A DNA stretch of 64,000 nt from Girardinichthys multiradiatus (GCF_021462225.1 NC_061804.1:45261975-45325974), one strand, 5' to 3'. Counted from the stretch's first letter, positions 1-11,666 are shown. The notes: generated by a model not told the origin, from the sequence alone. Translations and numbers: made by a program.

Positions 1-1
1 T

Positions 2-2144
2 GGCTGCACTTCTGCCGCGGAAAAACATCTTGCTGAGCTGATTACAGACCTGGAGAAAAAATACACGGACTCTTTCATCATAATACTGGGAGATTTTAAC
101 AGCGCAAACCTCTCAAATGAACTCCCCAAATACACAGCATATTAAGTGTCCCACCAGAGACCAAAACACACTGGACCATTGTTACACAGCTTTAAATGAC
201 TCATATCATACTGTTACCAGGGCTGCTCTGGGTTTTTCGGATCATTATCTTATCCACCTCATCCCAACCTACAGACAGAGACTAAGAGCTTCCAAACCCA
301 AGGTTCACACTGTTAAGAAGTGGACTGAGGAATCAAAGCAGATGCTACAGGCCTGCTTTGAATGCACAGACTGGACTTTTTTTGAAACCTCAGCCACTGA
401 CTTAAACCAACTAACTGATGTGGTGACATCATACATCAGTTTCTGTGAGGACATGTGTGTGCTGACCAAGACCTTCTGCACCTTTGGGAACAATAAGCCA
501 TGGTTTACTCCACACCTCAGGAATCTGTGCAGGGAAAAGGAAGAAGCTCACAGCAGTGGAGATTGGGCGCGGTACAGGCAGGCCAGGAACAAACTAACAA
601 AAGAGATCAAAGCAGCTAAGAGAAGCTATAGTGAGAAGCTTAAGAACAGCCTTTCTAGCTGTATGGACCGGTCTGAGAAACCTGACTGCCTACAAGAGCC
701 CCTCCACCCATCCTGAACAGAGTCGTCTCCTGGCCAACCGTCTGAATGGCTTCTACTGCAGACATGACAAGAAGCCATTCACACCTCAAATCATCCCCTC
801 TACATCCCATTCAGGAACAAATTCCTCCCATAAAGCAACCAACCCCCCACCATCAGATCCTCTGCCTGCACTAAAGATCTCCGAGGAAGAGGTAAACAGG
901 CTCTTTCAGCGCATGAAAACAAAGAAAGCTGGAGGACCTGATAACATCTCCCCATCATGTCTGAAAGCCTGCGCACATCAACTTGCTCCGATCTTCACCA
1001 GGATCTTCAACAAGTCACTGGAGAAATGTGAGGTCCCCTCCTGCCTCAAACGATCCACCATCATCCCGGTTCCCAAGAAACCCACCATCGTAGGATTAAA
1101 TGACTACAGGCCTGTAGCCCTGACGTCTGTGGTCATGAAATCCTATGAGCGGCTGGTGCTGAAGCACCTGAAAGACATCACAGGCCCCCTGCTGGACCCC
1201 CTGCAATTTGCTTACCGAGCAACACTATCATACCAGACATCCTCCACCAGAAGCTCACACAGCTCAACGTCCCAGCCTCCACCTGTCAGTGGATCAACGG
1301 CTACCTGACAGACAGACAGCAGCAGGTGAGACTGGGGAGCATCTTCTCCCGATCCAGATCAATAAGTACTGGTGCCCCCCAGGGGTGTGTTCTATCCCCA
1401 CTCCTCTTCTCTCTGTACACAAATGACTGCACCTCATCGGACTCGTCCATGAAACTCTTTAAGTTTGCAGACGACACCACTGTCATTGGACTGATCCAGG
1501 ACGGTGATGAGTCTGCATACAGACAGCAGGTGGATCGGCTGGTACACTGGTGCAGTCAGAACTACCTTGAACTGAACCCACTCAAGACTGTGGAAATGGT
1601 GGTGGACGTTCGGAGAACACCACCCCCATACACCCCCCTCACCATCCTCAACAACACTGTATCGGCCATGGACCACTTCAGGTTCTTAGGAACCACCATC
1701 TCTGAGGACCTGAGATGGTCTTCGCACATAGACACTGTTCGAAAGAAGGCCCAGCAGAGACTGTACTTCCTGAGGCAACTCAAGACGTTCAACCTTCCAC
1801 AGGAGCTGTTGGTCATCTTCTACACTGCCATCATTCAGTCTGTCCTGTCTTTATCCATCTCAGTGTGGTTTGGCTCATCCACAAAACAGGACAGGTCCAG
1901 ACTGCAATGAATAATCAGGACTGCAGAGAGAATAATCAGAGCTGACCTTCCCTCCATCCAGGACATATACAGGTCTAGGGTTAAGAAAAGAGCTGCCAAA
2001 ATCTCTGCAGACCCTACACACCCTGCACATAAACTGTTTAGAGTTTTAACTTCAGGCCGCCGGTACAGAGCCCTGTTTACTAAAACCAGCCGCCACAAAG
2101 ACAGTTTCTTCCCCCAGGCTGTTTCTCTGATGAACATTCAATAG
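2..2144 (+). pseudogene. LINE endonuclease/reverse transcriptase, degenerate
   Basis: The endonuclease C-terminal half is seen first, with GDFN near 89-100 and a later SDH motif near 238-246; both are catalytic signatures of the LINE endonuclease fold. The frame shifts near 128-143 and again near 650. The RT fingers follow (DYRPVALTS near 1100-1126). The sequence then jumps from FAYRA (ending 1221) to NTIIPDIL (from 1221) in another frame, which removes the segment that should carry RT motif A. GAPQGCVLSPLL (near 1370) and FADD (near 1466) supply motifs B and C. A TGA at 1908 interrupts the C-terminal region, which stays readable to the TAG at 2142. Loss of motif A alone would abolish polymerase activity. 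Confidence 0.85.
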
Positions 2145-2200
2145 AGTACAGAACAACAACATACAGATGTTGCAAATGCACCTTTTCTGTTAGATATGTG

Positions 2201-2310
2201 TATATTGTACATTGTAAATTGTAAATTTGTATATTCTGAAATGCAGAATATTGCATTGTACATTGTATATTGTACATTGTAAATTGTAAATTTGTATATT
2301 CTGTAATGCA
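2201..2310. repeat. Duplicated AT-rich unit in LINE 3' UTR
   Basis: A block beginning TATATTGTACATTG is present twice, at about 2201-2252 and 2266-2310, each running into TTTGTATATTCTG. It lies between the LINE stop and its tail. Confidence 0.7.
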
Positions 2311-2630
2311 AAAACAGAACAAAAGAGCAAAGTGTACCGGAGTCAAATTCCTTGTTTGTATGCACGAACTTGGCAATAAAGCTGATTTTGATTCTGATTC
2401 TGATATAAAGAGACGGAAAACAACCTGGTTATTTCCTGCAAGTATTTTATATTTTTTCATATTTCGGTTCTGACAATATTTTTGGAGAAAGAAGAGATAT
2501 GCTTTAAATTTACTTTAATTATCACATTGTATAGTGTTATCAAATATGGGCTTGTTAACCAATTTAAAGACACCGTGGTCTAATTTCTCTAAATCTCGAT
2601 TAGCCCCTTGAAGTGGCACAGATCTCCTAC

Positions 2631-2805
2631 CGTTTGGGAAGACTGCTCTCATCCTGAGGTAGCTGCTGGTCAGCCGGATGATGGCGGCCTTGTCCAGCTG
2701 GGAGGTGATGGCTGCCGGCAGAAGTAGTAGTTTTGCCAGCTCATAAAACTCTCTGTTCTCTTTCTCTCTCCGGGTCTTTGCAGCGTTTTTATTTATTTAT
2801 TTCAT
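2631..2805 (-). pseudogene. SIM (single-minded)-type bHLH first coding exon, with early stop
   Basis: Read on the minus strand from an ATG at 2805, this segment encodes a basic region containing [11 protein letters not shown], helix 1 EFYELAKLL, a loop, and helix 2 with [13 protein letters not shown], ending [11 protein letters not shown] donor (GTAGGA) follows at 2630. This is the bHLH of the SIM/NPAS group of bHLH-PAS factors, and the end MRAVFP fits SIM best. Known SIM genes have a first coding exon that stops near this point. Codon 3 is TAA, inside a slippage-prone TAAATAAATAAA run, so translation from the usual start is blocked and no other in-frame ATG precedes the bHLH. No PAS exon is visible; the downstream side is occupied by the LINE. 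It is either a decayed paralogue or an exon whose stop needs checking. Confidence 0.72.
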
Positions 2806-3086
2806 CTCTGAAACAAATGTTTGCACAAAAGACCGCCAACTAGACTCGTTTTTAAGCTTTTCCAAGAAACGCACATGCAAAAAACACGCATTGGAGTATC
2901 ATGCTAATTCCATGCTAGCTCCAGGACAGCTTGACACAGAATTTCTAACCTCTTTAAAGCTTTAGAAAATAAAACTTAAAAAAATAAAGTCGCAGAAGCG
3001 CCTGGAAAGAGCCAGCATGTTGTGAAAGAGCCAGCTGAGGGGCAGGACTGAGTAAGGTTCTTAACACATGTTGCACAATTCTCTCT

Positions 3087-3089
<3 letters not shown>

Positions 3090-3131
<42 letters not shown>
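3090..3131. repeat. (TG)n microsatellite
   Basis: About 21 uninterrupted TG units, preceded by a short CT run at 3081-3089. Confidence 0.97.
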
Positions 3132-3133
<2 letters not shown>

Positions 3134-3695
3134 AGTAAGTGGGAATATGAAGGGTTATTTCTGTTCTTATTAAAGCGCATGCATTTACGAGCAGGATTTC
3201 TCCACTCAGGTATTGCACTGCCCTCCCAAATTACTCCTGCTTACTTACAAGCAGACTTTGGTCACCATGAAAACAATGTTCTTGGACCCAGGCTGAATCC
3301 TTTCCCACAAATATACTCTCTTGTTGTTTTTCTTCTTCTTCTTGTGCTCATAATTCCTTCCTGCACAGAATTACCCTGTGCAGGATTAGGTAATCCCACA
3401 CCGTGTTTTAGTCAACTGTTAAAGTTTTCTTAAACACTTGATTCATGTTTTCGTCCTGTCTGCCAAAGTATTTTGATCCATTCATGTTAAACATACATCC
3501 AGTTTTGACCTGTATTTGACATGTTGAGGTGTCATTAAATAAATATATACCACCCTAACTGGCAACTGTATTTCATCTCATGAATGTTTACCTATTTTAG
3601 GTAAACCTTTGTGATTTATTGCAAAGAACATTTTAGGTCTCCAGTTTTGGATGGTTCATTATTTTAACTCATATTTCTGGGTCTAAATATACAAC
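3132..3695. other. No gene recognised
   Basis: Mixed sequence with short pyrimidine runs. I see no coding or repeat signature here. Confidence 0.6.
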
Positions 3696-3932
3696 ACCGC
3701 ACTGAACCAAGCCCTGCCTCAACCTCACTCAACAGAACCAAGCCACACCTCAACCTCACAGCCAGGACTGAGCCACACCTCCACCCCACTGCCAGGACTG
3801 AACCACGCCTTATCTTAACGCATAGAACCAAGCCATACCTCCAAACTCACTCTGCTGAGCCGAGCAAGCCTTCTCACCGCACACAGCTGAGCCAAGCCTC
3901 CACCTCAATCCACTAAACTGAGCCATGTCTTA
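3696..3932. repeat. Degenerate ~35 bp minisatellite
   Basis: About seven diverged tandem units of 33-36 bases share the pattern AACCAAGCC-CACCTCAACCTCA. Later units drift to CTGAGCCAAGCCTCCACC. No coding frame is shared between units. Confidence 0.75.
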
Positions 3933-3959
3933 AACCAAACTAAGTACCCCATCTAATCA

Positions 3960-4938
3960 ATCTCTCATTATTCATATTAAAACTTTCCTTTTTGATAAAG
4001 CTTATAGTTAGAGTGGCTTAGGTTATCCTGAGCCATCTCTGTAGTTATGCTGCTATAGGGTTAGGCTGCTGGAGGACATAATGACCACTTTCACTCTCTC
4101 TGCTACATTCTCATACCACTCTCCAATTTTCCATTATTTGTTGTTATTTCAGCTTTTAACTTTATGTTCTCTCTCTTTTTTCTTCCTACAAGCTACACCT
4201 GGCCTGACTCTGTGTCTACCTGTGACACCTTCCTGTAGGGGGGGCATCGTTCAAGCTTCTGCTGCCAACAACTTAATGCTCACCTTCTACCGATGATACA
4301 CCTGGCCTTGTCTTTCAGTGTTTACCCTATTTTTCTCCTAGACATAGCTACTGACTGAGCTTTTACTGTGACTAACTGTATGTGCTCTCTCTCATACTCT
4401 TGAAAACTGGCTCAGAGTTTATCTGTTTTTTTCTTCCTAGATGAAACCACTAAAGGAGCTACATCCATTAATATTTACTATTCCTTCCCATAGAAAGTAC
4501 TCCTGGATCAGTGCTTCTGTGTTCTTTTTCTGTTTCTGCTCTGTTCTCTCAAACCTCCAGTTGGTCGTGGCAGATGGCCGCTCACACTGAGCCTGGTTCT
4601 GCTGGAAGTTTCTTCCTGTTAAAAGGGAGTTTTTCCTCTTCACTGTCGCTACATGCATGCTCAGTATGAGGGATTGCTGCAAAGTCAACAGCAGTGATCG
4701 TCAACTGTCGCTACATGCTCATCCAGGAGGAGTGAATGCTACAAGTCACTGATTCGATGCAATCTGCTGGGTTTCCTTTGATAGAACAACTTTTTATCCA
4801 ATTTGAATAAATAACTGAATCTGACTGCACTTTTCAATGGTTAGGATTAATTGGAATGTATGTACCTGACTTTTGTGAAGTGACTTGAGATGACGTGTTG
4901 TGAATTGGCGCTATATAAATAAACTGAATTGAATTGTT
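3960..4938 (+). repeat. Long interspersed repeat, copy 1 of 2
   Basis: From about 4390 to 4938 this closely matches the reverse complement of 60133-60733, including the block around TTCCTGTTAAAAGGGAG and the end GCGCTATATAAATAAA followed by short TGAAT-type repeats. The part before 4390 (pyrimidine-rich) looks like the same unit but is not in the second copy. The end resembles a LINE or SINE 3' tail. No coding frame was recognised, so the class is left open. Confidence 0.75.
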
Positions 4939-5300
4939 TCATATAATCACTGCCCGCTCCACCTAACCTGACAATGAGTCGAAAGGAAAGTGCCTATTTG
5001 CGCACATACGGTACCGCAACTGCCCAAATACGCGCACAGGTTCAGGCGGACTGGCAATTTGTCCATTCTGGAGAAATCCAGAACGGCTGTATGGTCCAGG
5101 ACCCTTCGCCTGCCTCATTAATTACTGCCTCACAATGGGCTAATTGTAAGCTAGCACTAATTACTTATTCACCCAGCAAAACATGAGGTGGAGGTTATCT
5201 AATGAGCATCATCAGGGTCATGATGAGGGAGTTTCACATGAGCTACAGGTAGAGTTAAATGGCCTGGCCCTGATAGAAAACAGTAGAAACCCCCTCTGTG
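4937..5300 (+). repeat. Interspersed repeat, copy 1 (partner at 23.8 kb)
   Basis: Shares long, nearly identical blocks with 23821-24352: CACTGCCCGCTCCACC, then ATGGGCTAATTGTAAGC, then ATGAGGGAGTTTCAC. This copy lacks about 150 bases found in the partner between the first and second blocks. The class is unknown and there is no coding potential. Confidence 0.8.
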
Positions 5301-5382
5301 AGCTTCTAGCTGGGTCTTCATCATTATGTGAAAAAAATATCGGTCCTTTACCTTAGTCAAAATCAAATCTACTTGAAATCTA

Positions 5383-6174
5383 CAGGGGTTGGACAATGAA
5401 ACTGAAACACCTGGTTTTAGACCACAATAATTTATTAGTATGGTGTAGGGCCTCCTTTTGTGGCCAATAATGTCAATTCATCTTGGGAATGACATATACA
5501 AGTCCTGCACAGTGGTCAGAGGGATTTTAAGCCATTCTTCTTGCAGGATAGTGGCCAGGTCACTACGTGATAGGAAAACGTTTTCTGACTCGCCTAGATC
5601 TGGTGACTGTGCAGGCAAAGGGGGATGTTCAACTTCACTTCACTTTCACCAAACCAATCTTTCACCAGTCTTGCTGTGTGGTTTGGTGCACTGTCATCCT
5701 GATACATGGCACCGCCTTCAGGATACAATGTTTGAACCATTGGATGCACATGGTCCTCAAGAATGGTTCGGCAGTCCTTGGCAGTGACATGCCCATCTAG
5801 CACAAGTATTGGGCCAAGGGAATGCCATGATATGGCAGCCCAAACCATCACTGATCCACCCCCATGCTTCACTCTGGGTATGCAACAGTCTGGGTGGTAC
5901 GCTTCTTTGGGGCTTCTCCACACCGTAACTCTCCCGGATGTGGGGAAAACAGTAAAGGTGGACTCATCAGAGAACAATACATGTTTCACCCATAATGTTG
6001 TGTGCATTTCAATATTTTGAGCAAAACTGTGCTCTTACCCTGCTAATTGAACCTTCACACTCTTACTGGTGCAATGTGCAATCAATGAAGACTGGCTACC
6101 AGGCTGGTCCAATTTAGCCATGAAACCTCCCACACTAAAATGACAGGTGTTTCAGTTTCATTGTCCAACCCCTG
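5383..6174 (-). mobile_element. Internally deleted Tc1-type transposon
   Basis: The ends are inverted repeats: CAGGGGTTGGACAATGAAAC at the left is mirrored at 6174, with further matching to AACACCTG. A TA flanks each end (5381-5382 and 6175-6176), the expected Tc1/mariner target duplication. At 792 bp it is shorter than full-length Tc1 elements because the transposase N-terminal part is missing. Confidence 0.9.
5594..6007 (-). pseudogene. Tc1-like transposase, catalytic core only
   Basis: The frame contains LFSDESTF (first catalytic Asp) and QDDSAPNHTA (second Asp), the DDE core of the IS630/Tc1/mariner superfamily. The paired helix-turn-helix DNA-binding domain is absent. The frame shifts near 5630; in the neighbouring frame SPDL followed by an ENV-like stretch marks the region of the third acidic residue. 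It cannot encode a working enzyme. Confidence 0.85.
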
Positions 6175-6450
6175 TATATGATTCGGCTTAATTGACTTAG
6201 CCCATTTTAAAGTTACCAACCTTTCACACAATGCAACAGGAAACAACACTCTCCAATTATTTTTACCTTTGCCTTCCTCCCTCCCTGTTGGATGGAGTAA
6301 GGGAGGGTCAGGTTTAGCCTAAACCGGCTCACTTATGGTTGAGGTGCAAACACACCCTCCATTTCTGCTACCTCTGCGACCCCTTCTCTTTTCCAATGGT
6401 TATAATCAGTCTGACAGAGAGAGGTACCCCCAATCCTCGTGGTTTTTATT
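6175..6450. other. Short unique stretch, no gene recognised
   Basis: Flanks the Tc1 insertion; probably the interrupted neighbour of the repeat at 4937-5300. No coding or RNA signature. Confidence 0.5.
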
Positions 6451-6616
6451 CAATTCAATTAAATTAAATTCAATTCAATTCAATTCAATTCAAAAATACT
6501 TTATTAATCCCAAAGAGAAATTAAATGTTTTTGTAGCTCATTATGAAGGTTTCTTCAAAGAGCCGTTGTAGATGCTGATGGCCGTGGATAGGAAGGATCT
6601 CCTGTAGCGGTCTGTC

Positions 6617-7740
6617 TTACAGCACATCTGAAGAAGCCTCTGACTGAAGACACTGTTGTTGTAGGACAGTCTCATGAAGAGGATGCTCAGGGTTCTCCAT
6701 AATGTTCTTCATTTTATGAAGAATACTTCTTTGCCAAATGATCTCCAGAGGTTCCAGAAGAGGCCCCAGAACAGAGCCAGCCTTCTTTATCAGCTTGTTA
6801 AGGTTTTTTAAGTCCCTGGCTCGGATGCTGCTTCCCCAGCAGATGGTGGCAGAAGAGATAACACTCTCCACAACAGACTTATAGAAAATATGCAGCATCT
6901 TGCTGCAAACACCAAATGACTTAAGCTTCCTCAAGAAGTACAGTTTGCTCTGTTCCTTCTTGTAAATTGCTTCACAGTTGCATCTCCACGCTAGTCTGTT
7001 GTCCAGGTGAACACCGAGGTATTTATACTCCTCCACCACCTCCACTTCTTCTCCCATGATAGTAATAGTTTTTGACTTATTCCTGTTTCTCTTAAAATCT
7101 ACAATCATCTCCTTTGTTTTAGTCACGTTCAAGATGAGATTATTGTTTCCACACCTTGCCACAAAGCGGTCCACCACCTTCCTATACTCAGCTTCTTGTC
7201 CATCTCTGATCCACCCCACGACTGCAGAATCATCAGAGTATTTCTGCAGATGACAGGAGTCTGTCTTGTACTGGAAGTCTGAGGTGTACAGAGTGAAAAG
7301 GAATGGTGAGAGTACAGTCCCCTGTGGTGCTCCTGCGCTGCTGACTACCTGGTTAGACTCACAACCCTTAAGTTTCACAAACTGTGGTCTGTTTGTCAGG
7401 TAGTCTTTGATCCAGGAGATTGTTGAGGCCTCCACCTGAGTCTTCTGGAGTTTCTGACAAAGCAAATCAGGTTGGATTTCTCCACTGCATTTAACACAAA
7501 TGCAGTGGAGAAATCAAAGAACATGATCCTCACAGTGCTGCTGGCTTTGTCCAGATGACAGTGGGTTTGTTGAAGCAGGTGTATGATGGCATCTTCAACT
7601 CCAACTCCACAGCGATAAGCAAACTGAAGAGGGTCCTGATAGTTTATTGTTTACTTACTCAGGTGGGCCAACAGGAGTCTCTCTAGGACCTTCATGATGT
7701 GGGATATCAGGGCAACAGGTCTATAGTCATTGTGGACTGA
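6617..7740 (-). pseudogene. Rex1-type reverse transcriptase fragment
   Basis: From the 5' side on the minus strand: DYRPVAL fingers, then motif A as FFDFSTAF (near 7520), where an inverted repeat has scrambled the following codons. The frame from 7465 to 6617 holds GAPQGTVLSPFL (motif B), YSDDSAVVGWI (motif C, usually YADD), then thumb and C-terminal segments. A frameshift near the end cuts the last residues. RT copies the element's RNA at a nicked target; this copy lacks the endonuclease and is inactive. Confidence 0.85.
7475..7515. repeat. Perfect 18 bp inverted repeat inside the Rex1 RT
   Basis: GATTTCTCCACTGCATTT at 7475-7492 is followed by the loop AACAC and its exact reverse complement at 7498-7515. 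It sits at RT motif A and would form a hairpin. Confidence 0.95.
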
Positions 7741-7750
7741 TGGGTTAAGC

Positions 7751-9124
7751 AGGAACTGTCAAGGTTTGAGGTTGGATAGGACTAGAATGCAGGAAGACGC
7801 TCGGGAGCCACATGGTAAGACGAAAAGCTTACTTTTAATGATGTTGAGCAGAATGACTTACAGAACTGGAACCAGGAGACACAGGAAAACAACAGGTAGA
7901 ATGCAAGGGTATAACAGGAACCAAACAGGACGAACCGACCGGGAACAAGGAAAACCGGTGAGTAAATATACAGAGGGATTGCAATGTGAAACAATGTGAA
8001 AGAGAGGCAGGTTAATCAGATGATAAATGACAGGTGTGATGACCAGGTGTAGGGAACTGAGGGAATGGAGGTTACTATGGTTACTAGTACAGGGAACACA
8101 GAGACATGAGGAGAAACTAGATTGGTGACAATACTAAGGGAAACTATATACAAGGAACAAATTGTCAGGCGTAGTTGGAATCCAGCTCGAAAGGACCAAA
8201 TTAATGTCAGGTTTAACCAACCTAACAATACTTATAACAACACAAAAAGAAAAGAGAGACAAAGCATTAGTTAATTTACTCGCTTTGCGAGGAGAAACGG
8301 TCAAGATGTGCTCAGTTACAGATCTCGCACCGCTCTGAACAGCATCTGCCCGAATCCTCTTTTTTATTATCTTTGGGGGTCCCTATTTACAAAAACATTG
8401 TTCTCTAAAGGATGGGGGAAAACAACAGCTGCATCGTAAACAGGTCATAAACAGCTTTATCTTTTAACAACACATTTCCCACAATCTCCTCCAACTTGCA
8501 GGGTCAGCTCTGCCCTCTTGTTGAGTGTAATCAGCCTTCATCTTTATGACCTCCTCAACTGGACTGCTTCCTTCCAAGCTTCATTTATGACCTTTGCCTG
8601 CAGACAAACTCATCACATCCTTTCTCACACATATATCATGAATGATTATAAGATCAAATAGTTAACTTAAAAAATAGGAGAACCTATAAGACAAATCTTT
8701 ATTCAATTATTCCAACACAAATACAAAACTAACCGGGAGGAGCAGGGACACGAGAACCTAAGTAAGAGAATAAAATAATAAACCTAAACCACAACATATA
8801 GTAAACAATGCAGGAAGGTAACAAAATAACTCTAAGAACATAGAAACTCCTAACCATAAAAGTAAATAAACACAAACACTACTAGATCGACTGCAACTAA
8901 TAACCGGAAATAAAACGTGAGGAACCAGACGAAAGAGAACTATATTAAAATAACAAACCTGGGGGAAAACAACTAATAAAAACTGATAAGACAGAAATGC
9001 AGATGAACTAACAAAACTAAGAAGCACACGGCAGGATTAATTAAACCTAAGTAAACTACTAAACCATAAAGAACCAAAAACCCCTAACTCCAAGAGTAAA
9101 CAAAAACAAAAGCCAAAATAGTAG
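7751..9124. other. AT-rich region, possible LTR-element remnant
   Basis: The stretch 7775-7900 (ATGCAGGAAGACGCTCGGGA, then a later GAACTGGAACCAGGA) resembles 60770-60880, which lies at one end of a minus-strand gypsy LTR. This suggests a decayed minus-strand LTR here. The rest, to 9124, is A-rich on the plus strand with no convincing frame. Confidence 0.35.
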
Positions 9125-9680
9125 ATTCTGATAGGAATGAGGTGAAATCACTGACCAGATGGTGTCAGGAAAATAACCTCTCTCTGAATGTCAGCAAAAC
9201 TAAAGAGATGATAGTGGACTTTAGGAGACATATAAATTAATAACACTGAGGTGGAGCAAGTGAGCAGCTTAAAGCTCCTCGGCGTTTAGGATTTATCCTG
9301 GACAGTACATGACACTGTGGTCAAGAACCTGAGAGGCTATATGACAGTGTGGTACGGGAACTGCACCCTTCAGAGACAAATGCACTACAGAAGGTGGTGT
9401 AAAAGGCAGAGGCCATCACCAACAGCAGTCTCCCCCCCATCCAGGACATCTACCACAGCCGGTGTCTGCATAAAGCACAAAGCATCATCAAAGGACCACA
9501 CTCACCCAGCAAAAGGACTTTCTGTCTGCTACCTCCTGGCAAGTGGTACAGGTGTCTGCCAGGACACAAAAAAAAACTTAAAGACAGTTATTATCCACAA
9601 GCTGTCAGACTACTGAACTCTGGACAATAATACCACATCAAATCACATTTGTGACACTTTAGTGCCTTACTGCTGATGTG
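9125..9680 (+). mobile_element. LINE 3' fragment (L2/CR1 group)
   Basis: Broken frames encode the RT C-terminal side: LTRWCQENNLSLNVSKTKEM, then VDFRR, and at the end a PQAVRLLNSG-like terminus. These are standard C-terminal signatures of L2/CR1/Rex1 ORF2. The catalytic part is absent. Confidence 0.75.
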
Positions 9681-9689
9681 TACCCCGGA

Positions 9690-11215
9690 TGCTTAGTGCA
9701 AACCGTCCAGCGCCTCAGGAGGGGGAAGCAGTGCTTCGCCAACACTGTTTACAGTGGGGGTGGGGAGCTGCTGACCTCGACTGGGGACATTATCGGGCGG
9801 TGGAAGGAGTACTTCAAGGATCTCCTCAATCCTGCCATCACGCATTCCCTGGTGGAAACAGAGGCTGGGGACTCGGGATTGGACTCTTTCATCACCCAGG
9901 CTGAAGTCACCTCGGTGACTTCGGGGTTGGATGAGACCCGCCCTGAGTACCTCAAGTCTTTGGATGTTGTGGGGGCTGTCATGGTTGACACGCCTCTTCA
10001 ACATTGCGTGGCGTACGGGGACAGTGCCTCTGGATTGGCAGACTGGAGTGGTGGTCCCCCTACATAAGAAGGGTGACCGGAGGGTGTGTTCCAACTACAG
10101 GGGGATCACACTCCTAAGCCTCCCTGGTAAGGCCTACGTCAAGGTATTGGAGATGAGAGTCCAGCCGATAGTCGAACCCCGGCTTCAGGAGGATCAGTGT
10201 GGTTTTCATCCCGGCCGTGGAACACTGGACCAGCTCTACAGGGTACTCAAGGGTTCATGGGAGTTTGCCCAGGTCCACATGTGTTTTGTGGACCTGGAGA
10301 AAGCATTTGACTGTGTCCCTCGTGATGCCCTGTGGGTGGGGCTCCAGGAGTATGGAATCGGGGGCCCTTTACTAGGGGCCATCCGGTCTCTGTACAAGCG
10401 GAGCAGTAGTTTGGCACTAAGTCGGAGCTATTCCCAGTGTATGCTGGACTCCGGCAGGGCTGCCCTTTGTCACCGGTCCTGTTGATAACTTTTATGGACA
10501 GGATTTCTAGGTGCTGCCAAGGACCAGAGGGGGTCTGGTTTGGGGACCAGAGGATTTTGTCTCTTCTTTTTGCAGATGACGTGGTCCTGCTGGCCCCCTC
10601 TAGCCAAGACCTACAGCACGCACTGGGGCGGTTCGCAGCCGAGTATGAAGCGGCAGGGATGAAAATCAGCTCCTGTAAGTCCGAGGCCATGGTTCCCGAA
10701 AATTAAAGCTCTCGATTTACCGGTCGGTCTATGTTCCTACCCTCACCTACGGCCATGAACTTTGGGTCATGACCGAAAGAACGAGATCCCGGATACGAGC
10801 GGCTGAAATGAGCTTCCTCCGTAGGGTGGCCGGGCACTTCCTTAGAGATAGGGTGAGGAGCTCAGCCATCCGGGAGGGGCTCGGAGTAGAGCCGTTGCTC
10901 CTCCACATCGAGAGGAGCCAGATTAGGTGGCTCGGGCATATATACCGGATGCCTCCTGGACGCCTTCCTCGGGAGGTGTTCCAGGCACGTCCCACCGGAA
11001 GGAGGCCCAGGGGACGGCCCAGGACACGCTGGAGGAACTATGTCTCTCGGCTGGCCAGGGAACGCCTTGGGCTCCCCCTGGAGGAACTGGAGGAGGTGTC
11101 TGGAGAGAGGGACGTCTGGGCGTCTCTGCTGAGTCTGCTGCCCCCGCAACCCGGTCCCAGATAAAGTGGAAGACAACGAGTACGACGAGTGTGTACAAAT
11201 ATATCCTGCATGAAT
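9690..11215 (+). mobile_element. Rex3-like RTE-clade LINE, 5' truncated
   Basis: Starts inside the region before RT and runs to a short tail after the stop (GATAAAGTGGAAGAC, then ACGAGTACGACGAG), the short-repeat tail style of Rex3/RTE elements. It is closely related to the copy at 62641-63596. The family call rests on characteristic RT text and the tail. Confidence 0.85.
9695..11163 (+). pseudogene. Rex3-like reverse transcriptase, broken
   Basis: In order: a linker before RT (GRWKEYFKDLLNP), fingers (CSNYRGITLLSLPGK near 10090), motif A (MCFVDLEKAF near 10280), motif B (LRQGCPLSPVL near 10450), motif C (LLFADDVVLL near 10565), then a C-terminal domain ending near 11160 with a GRRPRGRPRTRWR stretch. 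Frames change near 9950 and 10440. About 50 codons are missing near 10706, where a stop precedes LSIYRSVYVPTLTYGHEL. All three catalytic motifs survive, but no continuous frame does. Confidence 0.85.
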
Positions 11216-11666
11216 AACTTGTTGATTTTCTTTTCTTTTCATTTGCCAGCAAAATAGCTTCATCACCTGTTAATGTAACCCCCCCCACCCAACCCGCTTT
11301 CTCCACCAAACATTCACTGTTTGCTGTACTGTTGATTCAGTTGCCAATGAGAATGGTTGTTCTCTCAAAAACGTGGACAGACAACGATTTTTCACTGTAG
11401 GTCAACAACAACACCTTGTAAAAAGAACAAAAATCAATATGAGGTAAATATATATGTATTGTTAAGTTAGCTGATGATTTGTTTTCTATGCCACTCGCAG
11501 ACGCCTGCACACGTCACTGAATGGCGGTGCATTGTGGACTAGCTCCTAAATACAGTGGCACCCAGGTGCTTTGTTAGACCTGTCAACTGGGGCCTCTGGG
11601 GCTGAAGCTCCAGATGTTTTCAGAACAGCTCCGAATCTCATGAAAGAAGACATTTAGGAGTTAATG
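11216..11666. other. Flank of the copia insertion, no gene recognised
   Basis: Contains a C run near 11280 and otherwise unremarkable sequence. Nothing supports a gene. Confidence 0.6.

Larger units (their letters stand above)
1..2403 (+). mobile_element. L2/CR1-type non-LTR retrotransposon, cut by window edge
   Basis: The coding part holds the end of an apurinic-type endonuclease and a reverse transcriptase. It is followed by a short 3' UTR and a tail at 2375-2403, where an AATAAA-like signal runs into repeats of GATTCT. A short tandem tail of this kind is typical of L2/CR1-group LINEs, which prime on their own 3' repeats. The 5' end lies outside the window. The clade call rests on RT style and tail, not on a phylogeny. 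The copy is dead: frameshifts, an internal deletion and a stop break the frame. Confidence 0.85.
6451..7750 (-). mobile_element. Rex1/Babar-type LINE, 5' truncated
   Basis: On the minus strand the element ends in TTTGGGATTAATAAAG and then a run of TTGAA/TTGAAT repeats (6451-6491), the tail style of Rex1/Babar elements of the CR1 group in teleosts. The RT coding part begins abruptly at about 7750, so it is a usual 5'-truncated insertion. A second, shorter copy of the same family lies at 12820-13160 on the other strand. Confidence 0.85.

Noticed and set aside
3068..3433. 121-codon frame starting in the TG microsatellite
   Set aside because: The first part is a CVCVCV translation of the repeat; the rest has no family resemblance.
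10862..11309. Minus-strand frames opposite Rex3 C-terminus
   Set aside because: Shadow frames of the plus-strand RT with GC-rich codons.
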